Below, piece by piece: positions 60,155 to 64,000 of a stretch of 64,000 nucleotides of DNA (position 1 is the first letter of the stretch; each line of letters starts with the position of its first letter). The position numbers and the translations under genes were made by a program. Source of the DNA: Prolixibacteraceae bacterium (GTDB lineage: Bacteria; Bacteroidota; Bacteroidia; Bacteroidales; Prolixibacteraceae). The stretch spans positions 15,283 to 79,282 of the forward strand of contig DMSQ01000059.1 of assembly GCA_003457135.1 (NCBI GenBank), given 5' to 3'. The notes beneath the pieces are model-generated. The model worked only from the letters and a program-made list of their open reading frames with translations, had not been told where the DNA came from and ran no database searches.

Positions 60155-61555
60155 ATGGAAACAAAAACTTTATTCGACAAAATTTGGGATGCGCACGTGG
60201 TCAAAGAGGTTGAAGGCGGACCGAGTGTTTTATACATCGATCAGCATTTAATACACGAAGTGACCAGCCCTGTTGCATTTCTGGGACTGGAAAAACGCGG
60301 GGCAAAAGTGCTCCGTCCGGAGAAAACCGTTGCCACGCCCGACCATAACGTGCCAACCATTAACCAGCACCTGAGCATCAAGGACGAATTATCGCGCAAT
60401 CAGGTTGAAATGCTGAAGAAAAACTGTGCCACCCACGGCATTGTTTATCATGGTTTGGGAAGTGAAGGACATGGAGTTGTTCATATTATCGGTCCTGAAA
60501 TGGGAATAACCCAACCCGGAATGACCATTGTTTGCGGCGACAGCCACACTTCCACTCATGGAGCTTTCGGAGCCATCGCTTTCGGGATCGGTACCAGCGA
60601 AGTGGAAATGGTGTTGGCAAGTCAGTGCATTATGCAGCCGAAACCCAGGAAAATGCTGATTGCAGTAAACGGTAAACTGAACAAAGGTGTTACAGCAAAA
60701 GACATCGCTTTATATGTAATTGCTCAGATTTCAACTTCAGGCGGAACAGGACACTTTATTGAATTTGCCGGATCAGCCATTGAAAGTCTGACTATGGAAG
60801 GCCGTATGACCCTTTGCAACATGAGTATCGAATGTGGCGCCCGTGGCGGTATGATTGCCCCTGATCAAACCACATTCGACTATGTGAAAGGCCGTCAATT
60901 TGCGCCAAAAGGCGAAGATTGGGTCAAAAAACTTGCTTACTGGAAAACATTGAAATCGGATGCTGATGCGGTTTTCGATACAGTATATGAATTTGATGCA
61001 GCCAACATCGAACCGATGATCACTTTTGGGACCAACCCCGGAATGGGAATCGGCATCTCGCAAAATGTTCCGGATAGTAATAAACTAACAGGTTCGGATA
61101 AACTGACCTACGAAAAGTCGCTGAAATACATGGGCTATACGGAAGGCGACAAAATGGTCGGTAAAAAAATTGATTATGTTTTCGTCGGAAGCTGCACCAA
61201 TGGCCGTATTGAAGATTTCCGAAGCTTTACTGCATTCGTGAAAGGCAAAAAGAAAGCCAATAACGTAACTGCCTGGATTGTTCCCGGATCGCGTGCTGTG
61301 GAAAAACAGATTATTGCTGAAGGATTGGTTGAAATCCTGAATGCTGCCGGTTTCGAATTGCGTCAGCCCGGATGTTCAGCATGTCTGGCAATGAACGACG
61401 ATAAAATTCCGGAGGGAAAATATTCGGTATCCACCTCGAACCGCAATTTCGAAGGCCGTCAGGGACCCGGCGCACGCACACTGCTTGCCAGTCCGCTAAC
61501 TGCTGCCGCCGCTGCTGTGACAGGTAAGATTACTGATCCGAGAGAATTCCTTTAG
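60155..61555 (+). CDS. leuC: 3-isopropylmalate dehydratase large subunit
   Basis: A 466-residue aconitase-fold subunit that isomerises 2- to 3-isopropylmalate with LeuD. The [4Fe-4S] ligands are visible: Cys in VGSCTNGRIEDFR (about residues 347-359) and the Cys pair of RQPGCSACLAMND (about 405-417). GDSHTSTHGAFGAIAFGIGTSEVE (about 129-152) and the ending SPLTAAAAAVTGKI are standard. Complete. It lies in the order leuA, leuC, four-helix-bundle gene, leuD. Confidence 0.95.
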   Translation: METKTLFDKIWDAHVVKEVEGGPSVLYIDQHLIHEVTSPVAFLGLEKRGAKVLRPEKTVATPDHNVPTINQHLSIKDELSRNQVEMLKKNCATHGIVYHGLGSEGHGVVHIIGPEMGITQPGMTIVCGDSHTSTHGAFGAIAFGIGTSEVEMVLASQCIMQPKPRKMLIAVNGKLNKGVTAKDIALYVIAQISTSGGTGHFIEFAGSAIESLTMEGRMTLCNMSIECGARGGMIAPDQTTFDYVKGRQFAPKGEDWVKKLAYWKTLKSDADAVFDTVYEFDAANIEPMITFGTNPGMGIGISQNVPDSNKLTGSDKLTYEKSLKYMGYTEGDKMVGKKIDYVFVGSCTNGRIEDFRSFTAFVKGKKKANNVTAWIVPGSRAVEKQIIAEGLVEILNAAGFELRQPGCSACLAMNDDKIPEGKYSVSTSNRNFEGRQGPGARTLLASPLTAAAAAVTGKITDPREFL

Positions 61556-61670
61556 AAATCTTGAATCTCGAATCTTGAGAGAAAAGAATCTTGAGTTTCG
61601 ATTCTTAAATGAAAACAGTTTCGAATTACACATCATTTGTATTTTTTTTTTGAAACATTCGCCATTCGAG

Positions 61671-61712
61671 ATTCTAATATTCTAATACTTTGTGAAATTC
61701 TAATATTCTAAT
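61671..61712 (+). repeat. ATTCTAATATTCTAAT direct repeats upstream of the four-helix-bundle gene
   Basis: Two copies of ATTCTAATATTCTAAT (61671-61686 and 61697-61712) end 10 bases before the ATG. Almost the same sequence precedes leuD at 62121-62159. Confidence 0.85.
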
Positions 61713-61722
61713 CTTCTGAAAA

Positions 61723-62079
61723 ATGTCTGATTTAGCATCGTTTAAAGATCAACTAAAAAAGCGAACTAAAAAGTTCGCTCATGATTGTGTAAAGTTTTCT
61801 TTGGATCTACCCAAAGATCAACTTGGAAAGCACCTTAGTGGTCAATTGATCAGATGTTCAACTTCGGTTGCAGCCAATTATCGGGCATCTTGCATTGCAC
61901 AAACGGTTCCAGTACTGATTAGCAAAATGAGTATTGCAATTGAAGAGGCCGATGAAAGTGAATTCTGGATTGAATTTGCTCTGGATGAAGGCTTGAATTC
62001 AGACTCGAATGGTTCGGCTTTAATGATTGAGGCTCATGAGATCGCATCAATTTTAATAAAATCAAGAATGACATTATAA
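61723..62079 (+). CDS. Four-helix-bundle protein (23S rRNA intervening-sequence type)
   Basis: A 118-residue protein of the TIGR02436/S23 family, known from ORFs in 23S rRNA intervening sequences and as free genes in Bacteroidota. All four helices are visible, with VSFxLxLP-like KFSLDLPKDQLGKHLSGQLIR, the motif STSVAANYRAS (about residues 46-56), ISKMSIAIEEADESEFWIEF and the closing EIASILIKSRMTL. These form pentamers; no activity is known. Its place inside the leucine operon, bounded on both sides by the same ATTCTAAT repeat, suggests insertion by recombination rather than a metabolic role. Confidence 0.88.
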   Translation: MSDLASFKDQLKKRTKKFAHDCVKFSLDLPKDQLGKHLSGQLIRCSTSVAANYRASCIAQTVPVLISKMSIAIEEADESEFWIEFALDEGLNSDSNGSALMIEAHEIASILIKSRMTL

Positions 62080-62120
62080 AATAACTCGCACAAATAAAAT
62101 GTTGCCACTATTCATTCAAG

Positions 62121-62159
62121 ATTCTAATATTCTAACATTCTAACATTCTAATATTCTAA
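62121..62159 (+). repeat. ATTCTAAT/ATTCTAAC tandem repeats upstream of leuD
   Basis: Five 8-base ATTCTAAY units, partly overlapping in phase, fill 62121-62159, two bases before the leuD ATG. They resemble the repeats at 61671-61712. Confidence 0.85.
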
Positions 62160-62161
62160 AA

Positions 62162-62746
62162 ATGGCTTACGATAAATTTACAACCCTAACATCTCCGGCA
62201 GTTCCGCTGCCCATCGAAAATGTTGATACCGACCAGATTATTCCGGCACGTTTCCTGAAAGCCGTTGAACGCAAAGGTTTTGGCGATAACCTTTTCCGCG
62301 ACTGGCGATACGATAAAAGCAACCAGCCGATTGCCGATTTTCCGCTGAATCAGGCCAAATATTCAGGCAAAATACTGGTTGGAGGTAAAAACTTCGGAAG
62401 TGGCTCGAGCCGTGAACATGCTGCGTGGGCAATTTACGATTATGGTTTCCGCGTGGTGGTTTCCAGTTTCTTTGCCGACATTTTTCAGGGAAACGCTTTG
62501 AACAATGGCATACTTCCGGTGGTTGTATCTCCTGAGTTTCTGGAAAAAATATTTATGGCAATCGAAGCCGATCAGAATACTTTATTTGAGGTTGATCTTG
62601 AGAACCAGAAATTTACGATCTGTGGAACAGGCGAATCGGTTGGTTTTTCGATCAATCCTTACAAAAAACATTGTTTGACAAACGGACTCGACGACATTGA
62701 TTATCTGATCAGCATGAAAGAAGAAATCGCTGCGTTTGAAAAATAA
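62162..62746 (+). CDS. leuD: 3-isopropylmalate dehydratase small subunit
   Basis: A 194-residue swivel-domain subunit that completes the isomerase with LeuC. Conserved parts are PLPIENVDTDQIIPARFL (about residues 18-35), GKNFGSGSSREHAAWAIYDYGFRVVVSSFFADIF (about 77-110), containing the substrate loop G-S-S-R-E-H, and NNGILPV. Complete and of normal size. Downstream is a pair of REP-like palindromes, then the LeuA-like gene. Confidence 0.95.
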   Translation: MAYDKFTTLTSPAVPLPIENVDTDQIIPARFLKAVERKGFGDNLFRDWRYDKSNQPIADFPLNQAKYSGKILVGGKNFGSGSSREHAAWAIYDYGFRVVVSSFFADIFQGNALNNGILPVVVSPEFLEKIFMAIEADQNTLFEVDLENQKFTICGTGESVGFSINPYKKHCLTNGLDDIDYLISMKEEIAAFEK

Positions 62747-62747
62747 C

Positions 62748-62863
62748 AGCCTCCCCCAAACCCCCTCCACAAGAGGGGGCTTAGAGAGATGCTGTTCGAA
62801 AGAATGACTTCATTTTGCATTTTGCCTTTTTAGCCCCTCCCTGTGGAGGGGTTGGGGAGGCTG
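62748..62863. repeat. Pair of REP-like palindromes in inverted orientation
   Basis: The left unit begins AGCCTCCCCCAA and contains the stem CCCCCTC/GAGGGGG (62761-62779). The right unit, in opposite orientation, contains CCCCTCC/GGAGGGG (62834-62851) and ends TTGGGGAGGCT (62852-62862), the complement of the left start. About 45 bases separate them. Such head-to-head pairs are typical of REP/BIME-type arrays. Confidence 0.8.
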
Positions 62864-62877
62864 ATAAATTAATTATT

Positions 62878-64000
62878 ATGACAGGAAAATTAGTTGAAGT
62901 TAAAGATCAGTTAATCAGCATCATGGATACGACACTTCGAGATGGGGAACAAACCTCAGGAGTGTCGTTTACAGATATGGAAAAGCTGAGTGTCTCCCGG
63001 ATTTTGCTTGAAGACGTAAAAGTTGACCGGATCGAAATTGCATCAGCCCGCGTTTCTGACGGCGAATTCCTTGCGGCTAAGCGGGTGATGGAATGGGCAA
63101 AAGAAAAAGGCCATCTGTCGAAGGTTGAAATTTTAGGCTTTGTGGACGGAAAAATTTCACTCGACTGGATTAATTCCGCCGGAGGAAAAGCGCTCAATTT
63201 GCTCTGCAAAGGTTCGTATAAACATGTTACCCAGCAATTGAGGAAAACTCCGGAACAACATATTGAAGACATAAAGAAGACGGTAAATTACGCCGAAGAA
63301 TTGGGGATCAAAGTCAATGTTTACCTGGAAGACTGGTCGAACGGAATGCGTAATTCGAAAGATTACGTTCATTTTATGGTTTCCGAAATGCTGAAACTCA
63401 ATATTGACCGAATCATGTTACCTGATACGCTTGGTATTCTTGATCCGGACGAAACGTATGAGTTTTGTCGCGAAATGATCGAAACTTATCCCGAAGCACG
63501 CTTTGATTTTCATGCACATAACGATTATGATTTGGCCTGTGCCAATGTTTTTCATGCCATCAAAGCTGGAATCCGCACCGTACATACAACCGTAAACGGA
63601 TTGGGTGAACGGGCAGGTAATGCTCCGCTTTCGAGTGTGATTGCAACTGTAAAAGACCACCTGAAAATGGAAACGCGGGTGAATGAAAGCATGCTGAATA
63701 AGGTTTCGAAGCTGGTCGAATCTTTCTCCGGAATCCGCATCCCAACCAATAAACCACTAATCGGTGAATTCGTGTTTACACAATGCAGTGGAATCCATGC
63801 CGATGGCGACAGCAAAAATAATTTATATTTCAACGATTTGCTTCCTGAACGTTTTGGACGGACCCGCGTTTATGCACTTGGAAAAACCTCAGGAAAGGCC
63901 AATATCAAAAATAACCTGGAAGAACTGGGCATTGAACTCGATCCGGCTTCACTTAAAATGGTCACCGACCGGATTATTGAGCTTGGTGATCGGAAAGAAA
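62878..64000 (+). CDS. Second LeuA-like enzyme (2-isopropylmalate/homocitrate/citramalate synthase family), partial
   Basis: Starting at ATG 62878, the frame stays open to the end of the window (374 codons), so the 3' end is missing. It is an HMGL-like acyl-CoA condensing enzyme: SIMDTTLRDGEQTSGVSF (about residues 14-31), DRIMLPDTLGILDPDETY, DFHAHNDYDLACAN with the metal-binding His pair, and VNGLGERAGNAPLSSV. It shares only the core with leuA (for example D-T-T-L-R-D-G-E-Q) and is a distinct paralogue. In Bacteroides a similar gene follows leuD. Citramalate synthesis for isoleucine is one possibility; a second isopropylmalate synthase is another. LeuB would be expected further downstream. 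Confidence 0.85.
   Translation, partial: MTGKLVEVKDQLISIMDTTLRDGEQTSGVSFTDMEKLSVSRILLEDVKVDRIEIASARVSDGEFLAAKRVMEWAKEKGHLSKVEILGFVDGKISLDWINSAGGKALNLLCKGSYKHVTQQLRKTPEQHIEDIKKTVNYAEELGIKVNVYLEDWSNGMRNSKDYVHFMVSEMLKLNIDRIMLPDTLGILDPDETYEFCREMIETYPEARFDFHAHNDYDLACANVFHAIKAGIRTVHTTVNGLGERAGNAPLSSVIATVKDHLKMETRVNESMLNKVSKLVESFSGIRIPTNKPLIGEFVFTQCSGIHADGDSKNNLYFNDLLPERFGRTRVYALGKTSGKANIKNNLEELGIELDPASLKMVTDRIIELGDRKE

Overview
The window looks like a chromosomal segment of a Bacteroidota bacterium. A fermentative or microaerobic relative of the Marinilabiliales/Prolixibacteraceae is my best guess, with low confidence. Supporting signs are a TonB-dependent receptor with a carboxypeptidase-regulatory-like N-domain, a Porin_10-type porin, a LytS/LytTR two-component pair, FISUMP proteins, a Bacteroides-type mannosylglucose phosphorylase/cellobiose 2-epimerase cluster, -7 boxes of the form TAnnTTTG, few Shine-Dalgarno sites, and topoisomerase IV subunits of Bacteroidota type. 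I found no rRNA, tRNA, CRISPR array or prophage.

Layout. 1-3.6 kb: the end of a molybdenum hydroxylase subunit with its cofactor-maturation partners (XdhC, MocA), then an aldo/keto reductase. 3.6-5.2 kb: UppP and a DUF3800 gene preceded by a strongly structured leader. 5.3-8.6 kb: a membrane metalloprotease-like protein, a polysaccharide flippase and a divergent glycosyltransferase. 8.7-9.1 kb: a PadR regulator with a perfect palindrome over its own promoter. 9.3-15.4 kb: a beta-mannan oligosaccharide operon (HAD, GH130 phosphorylase, GPH symporter, cellobiose 2-epimerase, AAA protein, SGNH esterase). 16-18.8 kb: an exported S9 peptidase. 18.9-24.3 kb: an accessory patch holding two decayed toxin-antitoxin-type genes (a minimal nucleotidyltransferase and the tail of MazF), DUF2200, DUF1801, three exported OmpA/FISUMP-type proteins, and an internally deleted IS1595-like element with intact terminal inverted repeats. 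24.3-32.7 kb: HAD, exported Nif3-like, DUF1080-amidohydrolase fusion, GlpD, GlpF and a GH3 glucosidase. 32.7-41.8 kb: a HEPN/MNT pair, a Spy-like protein, a LytTR/LytS pair, TPR, a TonB receptor, MgtE and a frameshifted outer-membrane protein. 42-54.9 kb is mostly housekeeping: RsmA, a UPF0104 membrane protein, a LolE-like permease, Nudix, a porin, ParE, a YhdJ-type DNA methyltransferase, ParC, shikimate kinase and an MBL hydrolase. 55-56.6 kb: cold-shock protein and aspartate kinase. 57-64 kb: a DUF1080 protein and a leucine operon (leuA, leuC, a four-helix-bundle gene, leuD, a second LeuA-like enzyme running off the window) behind a leader-peptide attenuator.

The most interesting signals are non-coding. 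They are: the leader peptide with mutually exclusive 9-bp antiterminator and terminator stems before leuA; a roughly 150-bp multi-hairpin element present in two diverged copies (36.8 and 40.8 kb) with transposon-like ends; the structured leader of the DUF3800 gene; a 130-bp element with perfect 14-bp inverted ends (41.8 kb) and a solo end near 9.2 kb; the IS1595 deletion derivative; two families of REP-like palindromes; and a four-helix-bundle gene lying between copies of an ATTCTAAT repeat inside the leucine operon. None of these can be called new without database comparison. All were read directly from the sequence.
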